Shown here in pieces: positions 16,893-26,858 of a DNA stretch of 64,000 nt. A program made the translations under genes and the position numbers. The notes beneath the pieces are model-generated. The model saw only the letters and a list, made by a program, of their open reading frames with translations, made no database searches and had not been told where the DNA came from. The stretch comes from an uncultured Colwellia sp. GTDB lineage: Bacteria; Pseudomonadota; Gammaproteobacteria; Enterobacterales; Alteromonadaceae. The stretch is taken from contig CAJXWZ010000005.1 of NCBI GenBank assembly GCA_913062815.1, positions 62,001 to 126,000 on the forward strand. Direction: 5' to 3'. Position 1 is the first letter of the stretch. Each line of letters starts with the position of its first letter.

Positions 16893-18218
16893 TTGGCCCT
16901 TTTCTTGAGCACTGACACTTCCAATTTCGCAACTGACTCCAAACTTAATATATTCCTTGTTGGTGGAGCAGTGAGAGATCAGTTGTTGAACCGAGCCGTT
17001 ATAGATAACGACTACTTAGTGGTGGGTGCTAGTGGTGCACAAATGCTCGCCCTTGGTTTTAATCAAGTCGGTAAAGATTTTCCAGTATTTTTACATCCCG
17101 AAACGAAAGACGAGTATGCCCTAGCTCGAACTGAGCGTAAACAAGGCCATGGTTATACTGGCTTTAGTTGTTACGCTGAGCCTGATGTTACTATTGAACA
17201 AGATCTGTTAAGACGCGACCTTACCGTGAATGCCATGGCAATGAATAGTAATGGCGAAATTATTGACCCCTATCATGGTCAGAAAGATCTCAAAAATCGC
17301 ATTTTACGTCACGTAAGTGATGCTTTTGTAGAAGATCCGCTGAGAGTATTACGTGTTGCTCGCTTTGCTGCTCGTTACCATAGTTACGGTTTTACTATTG
17401 CCGCTGAAACTCTTGAATTAATGACTAGCATAAGCACCAGTGGTGAATTATCAACACTCAGTGCAGAACGTATTTGGCAAGAAATGCATCGTGCCCTAAC
17501 AGAAGAAGTGGTGGTGGATAACAATACTGAACTAGCCCGACCCGAAGTGTTTTTTCAAATATTGCGTCAATGCCAAGCGTTACAAGCAATTTGGCCTGAA
17601 CTTGATGCGCTATGGGGCATTCCTAATCCTGCTCAATGGCACCCAGAAATATGCAGTGGTGACCACACTATGATGGTTCTGCAACAAGCTGTTTTACTTA
17701 CCCAAAACAATGAGCACAAAACGGCTATTCGCTTTGCCGCATTATGTCATGATTTAGGGAAAGGCTTAACAGCAAGCGAGCACTGGCCAAGCCATCATGG
17801 CCATGAAAAAGCAGGTTTACCTTTGGTAGAGAAAATTGCTAAACAACTGAAAGTGCCACTTTATTGTAAACAATTAGCGTTAAAGGTTTGCGAGCACCAT
17901 TTACACTGTCATAAAGCCTTTCAATTAAAGGCCAGTACCTTATTAAAGATGTTTAACCATCTTGATGTCTGGCGAAAACCGCTAGAGTTTGATGATTTTC
18001 TGATCGCATGTAAAAGTGACTTTCTGGGCAGGCTTGGCTTTGAAAGTAGACCTTACCCGCAGGCACTCTATTTAAAGCATGCCATGATTGCAGCCTGTAA
18101 AGTCAACGCTAAGGCTTTTGTTGACCAAGGGCTAAAGGGAATAGCGATAAAAGAGGCAATATCAAAAGCACGATTAAATGCCATTGAGCAAGTAAAAAGC
18201 ACCTACCAGATAGATTAA
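16893..18218 (+). CDS. cca: CCA-adding tRNA nucleotidyltransferase (multifunctional, with HD domain)
   Basis: 441 residues as drawn from TTG at 16893. FLVGGAVRDQLL, then DNDYLVVG (class II nucleotidyltransferase GxD-type site), RRDLTVNAMAMN and DPLRVLRVARFAAR are the catalytic and template blocks; an HD phosphohydrolase domain (CHDLGKG, SHHGHEK) follows as in E. coli Cca. It restores the 3' CCA of tRNA. The start is uncertain: no ATG precedes the conserved block, there is no good ribosome binding site, and another TTG lies at 16905. The gene is divergent from the gspAB fusion. Confidence 0.95.
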   Translation: MALFLSTDTSNFATDSKLNIFLVGGAVRDQLLNRAVIDNDYLVVGASGAQMLALGFNQVGKDFPVFLHPETKDEYALARTERKQGHGYTGFSCYAEPDVTIEQDLLRRDLTVNAMAMNSNGEIIDPYHGQKDLKNRILRHVSDAFVEDPLRVLRVARFAARYHSYGFTIAAETLELMTSISTSGELSTLSAERIWQEMHRALTEEVVVDNNTELARPEVFFQILRQCQALQAIWPELDALWGIPNPAQWHPEICSGDHTMMVLQQAVLLTQNNEHKTAIRFAALCHDLGKGLTASEHWPSHHGHEKAGLPLVEKIAKQLKVPLYCKQLALKVCEHHLHCHKAFQLKASTLLKMFNHLDVWRKPLEFDDFLIACKSDFLGRLGFESRPYPQALYLKHAMIAACKVNAKAFVDQGLKGIAIKEAISKARLNAIEQVKSTYQID

Positions 18219-18229
18219 GTTCACTATGG

Positions 18230-18451
18230 TTACTCTGCTTGCAATAACGGTTTTAGCATTGACTCTAAACCATTTAGTTTCACTTCATACATCAACGCTA
18301 ATTGCTGCCCTAGCTTTCCATCAGGAAAACCTTGAGATTGAAACCACACTAAGTAAGGCTCAGGTAATTGTAATAATTTTCTGCCCGCATATTTGCCAAA
18401 AGGCATCACTTGGTTGATCGCTTCAATCAATGCTTGTTGATCTGGTATCAC
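18230..18451 (-). CDS. DUF3820 family protein
   Basis: 73 residues. The block MPFGKYAGRKLLQLPEPYLVWF followed by GFPDGKLGQQLALMYEVKLNGL is the signature of the DUF3820 family of small cytoplasmic proteins. The function is unknown in detail; some relatives have been described as quorum-sensing-regulated virulence factors. It is convergent with cca, whose stop is 11 bases away. Confidence 0.88.
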   Translation of the reverse strand: MIPDQQALIEAINQVMPFGKYAGRKLLQLPEPYLVWFQSQGFPDGKLGQQLALMYEVKLNGLESMLKPLLQAE

Positions 18452-18551
18452 TTAATCCCTCTCGATTTTTTAAATATTTATGACCGACTGCCGTGAATAG
18501 TCGTTATCAATTTTTTGATGTGAGTATATCAAAGTTTGTAATGCTAAAGCA

Positions 18552-19079
18552 CTACACCGGTCGTTTTTGCAGTTTACGCTGTAAGGTTCGCCTATGCATT
18601 GATAATTGCCGTGCAGTAGCCGATACATTACCATCGTTCGCTTTTAGTACTTGTTGAATATGTTGCCACTGTACTTGCTCAGCAGAAAGTGTTTCAACAT
18701 CATCTGACATTGTTGTAACAGTTGAAGCTTTACTTTCGTTAATAGCAGCTAATAATGTTTGTGTATCAAGCGGCTTGCTTAGATAGTCATCTGCTCCTAA
18801 TTTTATTGCATCTACTGCTGTCGCAATACTGGCGAAACCGGTGAGCAAAATAATTCGGCTATTAGGCAATGTTTGCCGTATGGGGGTAATAATACTTAAG
18901 GTAGTTTCTTGAGCGAGTTTCATGTCGAGCAAAACATATTTTGGCTGATGCCGATGACAAGCTAATAAAGCATCTGAATTGGTTTCGACGTGTTGGCAAT
19001 CAAAACCATACTTTGTTAAGCGCCGTATTAGCGTATTCGCAAAAATAGCATCATCTTCTACCAATAATAGTTTTTTCAT
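18552..19079 (-). CDS. Response regulator, RegA/PrrA/ActR family
   Basis: 175 residues, short as in RegA. Receiver domain with acidic pair E8-D9-D10, phosphoacceptor D52 (VLLDMKL), T80 and K102 (DDYLSKPLD). A Fis-type helix-turn-helix at the C-terminus (NVSATARQLSMHRRTLQRKL) is typical of RegA/PrrA. It lies 15 bases downstream of the RegB-like kinase gene in the same direction, so the two form one operon. RegBA/PrrBA systems respond to redox state and control respiratory and other energy genes; targets here are not evident. Confidence 0.9.
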   Translation of the reverse strand: MKKLLLVEDDAIFANTLIRRLTKYGFDCQHVETNSDALLACHRHQPKYVLLDMKLAQETTLSIITPIRQTLPNSRIILLTGFASIATAVDAIKLGADDYLSKPLDTQTLLAAINESKASTVTTMSDDVETLSAEQVQWQHIQQVLKANDGNVSATARQLSMHRRTLQRKLQKRPV

Positions 19080-19094
19080 TAGTTCTAATTTGTC

Positions 19095-20339
19095 CTAAAT
19101 TGGCAAGCTTAACGTGACTAATGCACCGCCAGCTTGATGGTTAGTTAATGCCAACTTACCTCCTAACCGTTCTAAACTGGCATGACTAAGTAAAACAGCC
19201 ATCCCTAAGCCATGTTCACTACTAATAGGTTTAACTCCAAGCAACTGCAATTTATCTAAAGCAAACCCTAAGCCATAATCACGAATAATAAGCTGCCAAC
19301 TCCCTTCAAAAACACAACTAATTAATGAGATTTTATTACGCTGATTTGCTTTAGTTGCCCTAACAGCATTATTAATAAGATTTATAATAGCAGGCAATAA
19401 CGCTGCATCGGCCATAATAGCAGTGTCATCAGCTTGCTGTTGCTGTAATTCGACCACAATTTCAGGGTGATTTACGCGTAAATCTTCAGATACCTGCTGG
19501 AGTAATTCACTAATATTAATAGTGACAATCGTTTGCTCTTTAATATCAAACACCATATCACGGAAAGCATCGAGGCTGTTGCTACATCGTGTTAACTGGC
19601 TTTGAATATCATCAATAATGGCATTATGGGCAAGTTCTTCCTCCAGTTCGTCTACGAGTAACTGCACTGTTGCAATTGGTGTTGCTAGTTGATGAGTAAC
19701 TTGCGCTGAAGCTACCCCTAATGACGTCACTTGCTCCTGCTTCAATAAATTTTCTCTATAAGCTGCAATAGCCAACTCTCTTTGATTTATGCTACGCGCC
19801 ATTTTACCCACAACAATAGCAACAACTAACGCAGAGAATAAAAAGTTAATGCCCATGCCAAAAAAGTGCCCTTGCATATTTCCATGCATAACACTCATAG
19901 GTAAAAGCCACAATAAAAAACTGTAAGAAGCAATCGCTAATATTGCGACTAAAGCCAGTAATATTGGTGTTAATGTTACCGCAGCTATTGCAATGGGTAT
20001 CAATAATAAGGACACAAAAGCATTGGTTGCTCCACCGCTAAACAGTAGTAATAACGATAAGAATAAAATATCCGCACAAATTTGTATCAACAATGCAGAC
20101 TGACTTATTTGCTGTTTACTTCGATAGAAAAGATAACTCGTTAAGGTGAATACAAGTTCAAATACGATCACATTAAAAAGTGGCGTCCAAGGCAATTGAT
20201 AATTTAAGCCCAGATTTACGAACAAGATTAACAGGAACTGTGCAGCAATAGCGGCACTTCTTAAAGCCAATACTAGCTGCATAGGCTTACTCGATTTCAA
20301 ATTACTGGTTAAATTATTTATTTTAAAAAAAGATGACAT
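19095..20339 (-). CDS. Sensor histidine kinase, RegB/PrrB family
   Basis: 414 residues. Six hydrophobic segments (about 25-180), with SGGATNAF at about 101-108 resembling the GGxxNPF quinone-site motif of RegB (proline replaced by alanine here). H-box THQLATPIATV with phosphorylated His216, and Cys252 in LTRCSNSLDAF at the place of the redox cysteine described in RegB. The ATP-binding domain has the N box (INNAVRATK) and G boxes (DYGLGFALDK, EHGLGMAVL). It probably phosphorylates the adjacent RegA-like protein in response to quinone or oxygen state. Confidence 0.9.
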   Translation of the reverse strand: MSSFFKINNLTSNLKSSKPMQLVLALRSAAIAAQFLLILFVNLGLNYQLPWTPLFNVIVFELVFTLTSYLFYRSKQQISQSALLIQICADILFLSLLLLFSGGATNAFVSLLLIPIAIAAVTLTPILLALVAILAIASYSFLLWLLPMSVMHGNMQGHFFGMGINFLFSALVVAIVVGKMARSINQRELAIAAYRENLLKQEQVTSLGVASAQVTHQLATPIATVQLLVDELEEELAHNAIIDDIQSQLTRCSNSLDAFRDMVFDIKEQTIVTINISELLQQVSEDLRVNHPEIVVELQQQQADDTAIMADAALLPAIINLINNAVRATKANQRNKISLISCVFEGSWQLIIRDYGLGFALDKLQLLGVKPISSEHGLGMAVLLSHASLERLGGKLALTNHQAGGALVTLSLPI

Positions 20340-20409
20340 AAATTGTTATAAAGTTAGGTCTATATAGCTCCATGTATATACTATATTATCCTTATTCAGA
20401 CTGAGAGTA

Positions 20410-21000
20410 ATGAGCGAAATAATAAAAATGACAACTATTATCCCTGAAAGTAATATTAACGATAGCAATACCACCGAAATCGCGACATTAGCAGGAGGCT
20501 GCTTTTGGTGCATCGAAGGTGCATTCTCTCAAGTGCAAGGGATTCATAGTGCAAATTCGGGTTATATGGGTGGTATTTCAACTTCCCCTACTTATGAAGA
20601 AGTTTGTTCTGGTGAAAGTGGCCATGCTGAAGTAGTACAATTAACCTATGATCCTACCGTTATCAGTTACCAAGAAATATTAGAAATTTTTTTTACTTTA
20701 CACGATCCTACGCAACTAAACCGTCAAGGTAACGATATTGGTAGCCAGTATCGTTCTGCTATTTTTTACCATAATAAACACCAACAAAATACGGCTCAGC
20801 AAATCATGAAAGAAATGAGTTCAGCGGAAATGTTTGAGCACGAAATTGTGACGCAAATCTGCACTGCTGATATATTCCATGCTGGAGAGCAATATCATCA
20901 AGATTATTTTAATAACAATCCCGAAAGCCAATATTGTCAGGCGGTGGTTTCACCAAAGCTAGCAAAATTTAGAAAAACTTTTGTCAATAAACTCAAGTAA
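20410..21000 (+). CDS. msrA: Peptide methionine-S-sulfoxide reductase
   Basis: 196 residues. The active site GGCFWC (catalytic Cys31, with Cys34) is followed by EGAFSQVQGI, SGYMGG, YEEVCSGESGHAEVV and the DPTQLNRQGNDIGSQYRS block typical of MsrA; a late cysteine (NPESQYCQAV) can act as the resolving residue. It repairs oxidised methionine in proteins in the cytoplasm. The N-terminus is about 20 residues longer than the conserved core; an alternative ATG lies at 20428. Divergent from the regB-like gene with a 70-base shared region. Confidence 0.96.
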   Translation: MSEIIKMTTIIPESNINDSNTTEIATLAGGCFWCIEGAFSQVQGIHSANSGYMGGISTSPTYEEVCSGESGHAEVVQLTYDPTVISYQEILEIFFTLHDPTQLNRQGNDIGSQYRSAIFYHNKHQQNTAQQIMKEMSSAEMFEHEIVTQICTADIFHAGEQYHQDYFNNNPESQYCQAVVSPKLAKFRKTFVNKLK

Positions 21001-21105
21001 TTGTGAGCCAGGCGCAATAAAGTAACTCATGCATGACAGCTGAATTGAATTCCCTATTCTATACTTAGGTTTAGTATTGTCGGAATTTTTTTCAGTGGTG
21101 ATGTT

Positions 21106-23298
21106 ATGCAAGTAAAAAAATTAATACTGATTGTAATCCTAATATCTGCTGGGTATTTACTGGCCTCTTTCTATTTCAACGACCCTTATAAGCACAGGCA
21201 AGTTAAAGGCTTAGCGAAAGCTGAAGCAAACTTTACCTTACCTATTTTTCCACATATCAGCCAAGTGGCACGTCCAAAAGAGCATTTCAACTTTCCTATA
21301 ACTCTAGGTGAGATTGGCCCTGTTAATTCATTATATTCAGGTCCCAAGCAATACCCCTTCTACTGTATGACTATTGATTCTCATATCGGCCAACCGCTGG
21401 TAGATAATCAACAAGGTTTGGGGGTTCCTGTATATCAAGATATCAATAATCCAAAAAACATTGTTGGTTACTCAAAAGACTGTTTAATAAAAACACACCT
21501 CAATTTTTATTATTTAACCGATCAAGATAAATTGACTAAGTTGTCTATCGCACAATTTACTCAACTCCACTCATTAAAAAATGCCAAGCAGCCCTTAACA
21601 CTTTTTAGGGCAGAACAAGGCAGCATCAATCGCTTTATCTATACTATCGCTATGCGTGTTACTCCAACGGAGTTAGGCTCCCGTACCGCCAGTAGTTTAT
21701 GGAATAAAAAACTTATTTATCAATTTAATGGTGGCTCTGGCATTGGTTTTCGACAAGGCCGTCAAAAGGCCACCAAAACAATTACTCGGCGCTTACCAGA
21801 GATGCAGCAAGGCTATGCAGTGATTAGCTCTAGTGGGAACCGTACCAGTTATACTTATAATATGTTACTCGCAGAAGATACCGCTAGGCGCGTTAAATTA
21901 AATTTCACCAAGCTGTTCGGGCATCCTTTTTATACTGTTGGTATTGGAGGCTCAGGCGGTGGCTTAGCACAATATCTAATCGGTCAAAATAGTACAGGGA
22001 TTCTCGATGGATTAATTCCACAATATTCTTATCCTGATATGCTCAGCCAAACTATTTATACCCTTGATTGCGATTTACTTAATAATTATTTCACCTTCAG
22101 ATCCAAAGATAACAGTCGATGGCAGCAGTTTGATCAAAGACAGCTATTAGAGGGAATGAATACGTTACAAGACTTCCCACAAAAAATAGCTTTTCTCCAA
22201 CCTATGGCGCAATTAATGGCAGGCATGGTGCCAAGTTTCCCCCAAGGAAATAGCGAATGCATCAATGGCTATTTTGGTTTATCAAGCTTTATTCATAATC
22301 CAAAACAAGGTTTTTTAAGAAGTTTTTTTAGTAAGCAAGTGATCAATCAAACCAACTGGAATTACTGGGAAGATATGGCATGGTTATTTGATCGCGATCA
22401 ACATGGGTTAGTACATAGCACATGGGACAATAGCGGTGTTCAATATGGTTTAAAAGCACTTAAACACAAACAAATCAGCCTCGCAGAGTTTGTTCATATT
22501 AATAAAAACATTGGTAGTTGGAAGGCACAACATCAAATGAAAGCTGAGAACATTCTCATCCCTTTTGGACGAAAGCTGCCATTATGGCTATCACTTTGGG
22601 GGAGCGATAACATCACCGAACAACAAGAGGGTAAACTAGCACCACGGCGAAATGCCTCCCTAAAAGCAATAAATGCCGCCTACCGTGGTGGACAAGTTTT
22701 TACTGGAAAACTTGATCTCCCCATCATTGATATGCGTCATTACTTAGAGAAAGAACTTGATATGCATCATATGTCCGCTTCTTTCAGTGCTCGACTTAGA
22801 CTGCAACAAGCTAACGGCCATAGCAATAACCAAGTGATTTGGGTAGCAGACCCTGCTTATAACCCTAGTGAACATGCTTTTGCTATGATGGATCTTTGGT
22901 TGATGAAGCGACGAGATCAGCCAAAGCTCTCTGCTGTCGAAAGCAAACCAAAACAACTGCAAGACACTTGTTTTGATGAACATGGTAAAGCTATCGCTCA
23001 AGGAGAGGGAGTTTGGCATGGTACCTGGTTGTTAGCACACAAAGCTAAAGCCGATATATCTGGTCAAGGAACATGTGCCAAAACGTATGCTATATTTTCT
23101 AATAGTCGTATTCAAGCTGAAGGACCATGGCAAGGCAGTATATTTAAATGCCATACCATTTCGCTAACACAAGCGATTGAACAAGGTATGTACGATGATA
23201 TTGACCTAACCGAACGTTTAGCCGACTTACAGAGTATTTTTGCGGATGGGGTTTGTGATTACAACCAAGGAGATGCCGGTAGGCCAATCGATATTTGA
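21106..23298 (+). CDS. DUF6351 family alpha/beta-hydrolase-like protein
   Basis: 730 residues with one N-terminal hydrophobic segment (about 5-23), so exported or membrane-anchored. The block KLIYQFNGGSGIGFRQG, then AVISSSGN, and TVGIGGSGGGLAQYLI suggest an alpha/beta-hydrolase oxyanion loop and nucleophile elbow (the serine of GGSGGG). DGLIPQYSYPDM after it is also DUF6351-like. The substrate is unknown; some relatives sit near tannase or polyester hydrolase families. It stands alone between msrA and nadC, with a hairpin terminator just after its stop. Confidence 0.72.
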   Translation: MQVKKLILIVILISAGYLLASFYFNDPYKHRQVKGLAKAEANFTLPIFPHISQVARPKEHFNFPITLGEIGPVNSLYSGPKQYPFYCMTIDSHIGQPLVDNQQGLGVPVYQDINNPKNIVGYSKDCLIKTHLNFYYLTDQDKLTKLSIAQFTQLHSLKNAKQPLTLFRAEQGSINRFIYTIAMRVTPTELGSRTASSLWNKKLIYQFNGGSGIGFRQGRQKATKTITRRLPEMQQGYAVISSSGNRTSYTYNMLLAEDTARRVKLNFTKLFGHPFYTVGIGGSGGGLAQYLIGQNSTGILDGLIPQYSYPDMLSQTIYTLDCDLLNNYFTFRSKDNSRWQQFDQRQLLEGMNTLQDFPQKIAFLQPMAQLMAGMVPSFPQGNSECINGYFGLSSFIHNPKQGFLRSFFSKQVINQTNWNYWEDMAWLFDRDQHGLVHSTWDNSGVQYGLKALKHKQISLAEFVHINKNIGSWKAQHQMKAENILIPFGRKLPLWLSLWGSDNITEQQEGKLAPRRNASLKAINAAYRGGQVFTGKLDLPIIDMRHYLEKELDMHHMSASFSARLRLQQANGHSNNQVIWVADPAYNPSEHAFAMMDLWLMKRRDQPKLSAVESKPKQLQDTCFDEHGKAIAQGEGVWHGTWLLAHKAKADISGQGTCAKTYAIFSNSRIQAEGPWQGSIFKCHTISLTQAIEQGMYDDIDLTERLADLQSIFADGVCDYNQGDAGRPIDI

Positions 23299-23307
23299 AG
23301 GAAATAC

Positions 23308-23338
23308 GGCGACATTGCAAAGCATGTCGCCTATTGTT

Positions 23339-23340
<2 letters not shown>
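23308..23340 (+). terminator. Terminator between the DUF6351 gene and nadC
   Basis: GGCGACAT at 23308-23315 pairs perfectly with ATGTCGCC at 23324-23331 around an 8-base loop and is followed by TATTGTTTT. It lies 10 bases after the DUF6351 stop and separates two convergent genes. Confidence 0.7.
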
Positions 23341-24244
<904 letters not shown>

Positions 24245-24256
24245 TTATTGTTCCTG

Positions 24257-24778
24257 TTAAAGGTATTCTCGTAAGGTAAGTTGATTGCCTTTTTGGCTAA
24301 ACTCTACTTTTTTTAACGCACTCATTCCCAATAATATCGCATCACTTTTCATGGCTGGATTAATATGCGCGGCGACATTGTACAGGAAAATATTACCAAT
24401 GCTAAGCTGTTCTATTTTAGTTTGATAAACCGTAACGGTGCCATTTGCGGTTTGTACTTGGTAGCTACCATAACTGTCAAGTTGTAGCTGCTCAGCAATA
24501 TGTGCAGGAATAGATACTTGTGTTGCGCCTGTATCTAATAAAAAAGTTACTGACGACTCATTAATAGTGCCTTGAGTAATATAGTGTCCTTGCCTATTCT
24601 GCTTCAAAATAACTTGTGCTTGACCAGAGTCACTTAAACTAACTTGCGGTTGGCTATTTGGGTTATACTGTTCATCAAGCACACCTTGAAAAGCAAACAT
24701 CAATATAGCTAGCGCTACAATCCATGCTAGCCAGATAAAAATTTTACCTATTTTGTTTGTCGAGTCGTCTTCAGTCAT
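24257..24778 (-). CDS. Retropepsin-like aspartic protease (TIGR02281 family)
   Basis: 173 residues: N-terminal membrane segment (about 11-28), then a single-domain clan AA fold with the catalytic FLLDTGATQVSIPA motif (about 79-92). These bacterial proteins resemble one half of pepsin and would act as dimers, with the protease domain in the periplasm. The substrate is unknown. The neighbour nadC starts 12 bases after its stop, so they are probably cotranscribed, although a functional link is not obvious. Confidence 0.85.
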   Translation of the reverse strand: MTEDDSTNKIGKIFIWLAWIVALAILMFAFQGVLDEQYNPNSQPQVSLSDSGQAQVILKQNRQGHYITQGTINESSVTFLLDTGATQVSIPAHIAEQLQLDSYGSYQVQTANGTVTVYQTKIEQLSIGNIFLYNVAAHINPAMKSDAILLGMSALKKVEFSQKGNQLTLREYL

Positions 24779-24828
24779 AATAGCGTGATTCTTATAGGTG
24801 CATTACACAAAATAATAAAAGTTATTGT

Positions 24829-25443
24829 ATGTCGTTAAGCAAGCAGAAAAAAGCCATAAAAGGTAACAATTTCCCTCCAAGCTACGTAATAAACCGAGGG
24901 TGGTTGTCATCCGTTGAAAAACAACAATCTAGCTTCTTTAATCCTCGATGCTCAGATGATCAAATCAGTTTGCTGGTTGTGCATAATATTTCCTTACCTG
25001 CAGGGGAATTTGGCACTAGCCATATAACAGATCTCTTCTTAGGAAAAATAAATGCTGATGCTCACCCCAGTTTTGCAGATATTGCGGATATACAGGTATC
25101 GGCCCATTGCTTAATTAGGCGTGATGGCAGTATTATTCAATATGTTAGTTTTGATGATAAAGCATGGCATGCTGGAGTTTCAACTTTTAATAGCAAAGAT
25201 AAGTGTAATGATTTTTCTATTGGTATCGAACTTGAAGGCACAGATGATATACCTTATGAAGATATTCAATACCTACAGTTAGCAAAAGTAACCCATTGTT
25301 TGCAAAAATGTTACCCGTTAATTAGTGATGAAAACATCGTCGGTCATTGTGATATTGCGCCGGGTCGAAAAACAGATCCTGGCAAAGCATTTAATTGGCC
25401 AGATTTTCGTAAGATATTGCTTATATTAAAAACAAGTACATAA
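24829..25443 (+). CDS. ampD: 1,6-anhydro-N-acetylmuramyl-L-alanine amidase
   Basis: 204 residues. Amidase_2 fold with zinc-ligand blocks LLVVHNISLP (His), IGIELEGTD (Glu) and GHCDIAPGRKTDPGKAF (His and Asp), the AmpD pattern. It has no signal peptide, as expected for the cytoplasmic enzyme that cleaves the peptide from anhydro-muropeptides during cell-wall recycling; in beta-lactamase-inducible species its loss derepresses ampC. It is followed after 42 bases by ampE, the classical pair. The N-terminus is about 15 residues longer than in E. coli. Confidence 0.95.
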   Translation: MSLSKQKKAIKGNNFPPSYVINRGWLSSVEKQQSSFFNPRCSDDQISLLVVHNISLPAGEFGTSHITDLFLGKINADAHPSFADIADIQVSAHCLIRRDGSIIQYVSFDDKAWHAGVSTFNSKDKCNDFSIGIELEGTDDIPYEDIQYLQLAKVTHCLQKCYPLISDENIVGHCDIAPGRKTDPGKAFNWPDFRKILLILKTST

Positions 25444-25485
25444 TTTATAGCGTTTAAAACACATTCAGTTTAATTAGGTTAAAAT

Positions 25486-26415
25486 ATGAGTTTACTAAGT
25501 TTATTAATTGCACTCGCTGCCGAGAAGTCACTTTCGTCCTCTTTCTGGTGCTTCGATCATTATTATCAACAATATGTCCGTTTTTTTACTCGCAATTCAA
25601 CTTTATCAAAACTAAAAGATAACACGCTCAGCTATAGCGTATTCTTACTATTACCTGTTGCAGTAATATACCTAATTTTATCCGTAATCGACGATAGCTT
25701 GTTACACTTCGTCTTTTCAACCTTAATCCTTATCGTTAGTTTTGGCTGTATTAAAATCCGCGCTAGTTATAAAAAGTATTTACATGCTGCTTTTCGTGGC
25801 GACACGACCAGTGTAGCACTCTATCATCAGCAATTACTGCAAGATAAAAACTTACCAGACATTGGCTTTGGTCAAGCACTAATTTGGTTAAATTATCGTT
25901 ACTATATTGCTATCATGTTGTTTTTTGTTGTTTTTGGCGCCCCAGGGGTGGTTTTTTACCGACTATTAACAACAGTCATTGAACAACAAAATGGTTGCTC
26001 TTTAGACAGCGACACGGAAGAAGATGCAAGTGAATCTAGCGAAGATTTAAATATTAATGCAAACTCAGCTGATGACCATATTCAATTTAGCGTGCCAACA
26101 CTCTCTTCTGGTTGTAAAAATTACCATGATATTCTGTTCTATCTTGACTGGTTACCGGTTAGAATAACTTCACTTGGCTATATGTTTGTCGGTCACTTTT
26201 CAAAAGCTCTACCTATGTGGTTAGAAAGTTTTTTCGACAGCCAAAAACCAACACACCAAATTTTAATTGATGTAGCACAAAAATCTGAAGACATCATGGT
26301 AGATGAAGACGACTGTACTGCTGAACCTTGCTTACTCGTACGTTTAGCTAAGCGTAACGTACTATTAATGCTAGCCGTTATTTCTGTGTTGACCTTAGTT
26401 GGCATCGTTAATTAA
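25486..26415 (+). CDS. ampE: AmpE family inner-membrane protein
   Basis: 309 residues. MSLLSLLIALAAEK, then transmembrane segments at about 45-63, 66-85, 135-160 and 290-307, with a conserved IKIRASYKKY loop region, match AmpE. AmpE is an inner-membrane protein of unclear mechanism associated with ampD and regulation of beta-lactamase. An acidic insert (about 175-195, SDTEEDASESSED) lies in the central loop. Cotranscribed with ampD. Confidence 0.9.
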   Translation: MSLLSLLIALAAEKSLSSSFWCFDHYYQQYVRFFTRNSTLSKLKDNTLSYSVFLLLPVAVIYLILSVIDDSLLHFVFSTLILIVSFGCIKIRASYKKYLHAAFRGDTTSVALYHQQLLQDKNLPDIGFGQALIWLNYRYYIAIMLFFVVFGAPGVVFYRLLTTVIEQQNGCSLDSDTEEDASESSEDLNINANSADDHIQFSVPTLSSGCKNYHDILFYLDWLPVRITSLGYMFVGHFSKALPMWLESFFDSQKPTHQILIDVAQKSEDIMVDEDDCTAEPCLLVRLAKRNVLLMLAVISVLTLVGIVN

Positions 26416-26493
26416 TCGACATTTATAAATTTATTAAAGAGCACTTACCTGGTGAACACCATGCTTAAACTCTAATTTGTGTCATAAATGAAG

Positions 26494-26510
26494 CTGACAA
26501 TTGCTGTCAG
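26494..26510 (+). terminator. Hairpin downstream of ampE
   Basis: CTGACA at 26494-26499 pairs with TGTCAG at 26505-26510 around ATTGC. No clear T run follows, so termination is uncertain. Confidence 0.35.
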
Positions 26511-26588
26511 TCTCGACCTTATTTCTAGGTTATACCTGCGCTTTTTTAAATTATGAATAAATCACTTAATGTCATTTATCCCTTCATT

Positions 26589-26603
26589 ATTGGTAAGACC
26601 ATT
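26589..26603. promoter_or_regulatory. PdhR-box-like palindrome (distal)
   Basis: ATTGGT-AAG-ACCATT matches the known E. coli PdhR box ATTGGTnnnACCAAT at 11 of 12 defined positions. It lies 256 bases before the pdhR start in the ampE-pdhR gap. Confidence 0.55.
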
Positions 26604-26755
26604 AATTTAAAACACTCAAATTAAACGCGCGTTTTAATTTTAAACCTTAATAAAAAACCACTATTTCTTCGTAAATATTCTTGCTTTAATGACAAGCTTC
26701 AACTAAATTACATGCAAACAATGCGTTCACTTGCTATTTTATCGCCTAAAATATC

Positions 26756-26770
26756 AATGGTAATACCAAT
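26756..26770. promoter_or_regulatory. PdhR-box-like palindrome (proximal)
   Basis: AATGGT-AAT-ACCAAT matches the PdhR box ATTGGTnnnACCAAT at 11 of 12 defined positions. It lies 88 bases before the pdhR start. A possible -10 (TATATG at 26794) lies just downstream, so binding here would block the promoter. Pyruvate would relieve repression if the family behaviour holds. Confidence 0.65.
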
Positions 26771-26858
26771 TTACCAAAACATAACCGTGTGACTATATGT
26801 ATATAGTTAGCACTATTGTACAAAGATCAGTTAGTAAGAAATTAAGGTTTAACCGTTA

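Noticed and set aside
18226-18417. Open frame on the plus strand opposite the DUF3820 gene
   Set aside because: The minus-strand frame carries the recognised DUF3820 motif; this one is its antisense shadow.
26416-26858. Possible CRP site in the ampE-pdhR gap (TGTGA half-sites)
   Set aside because: Only single half-sites such as GTGTGAC; no TGTGA-N6-TCACA arrangement.
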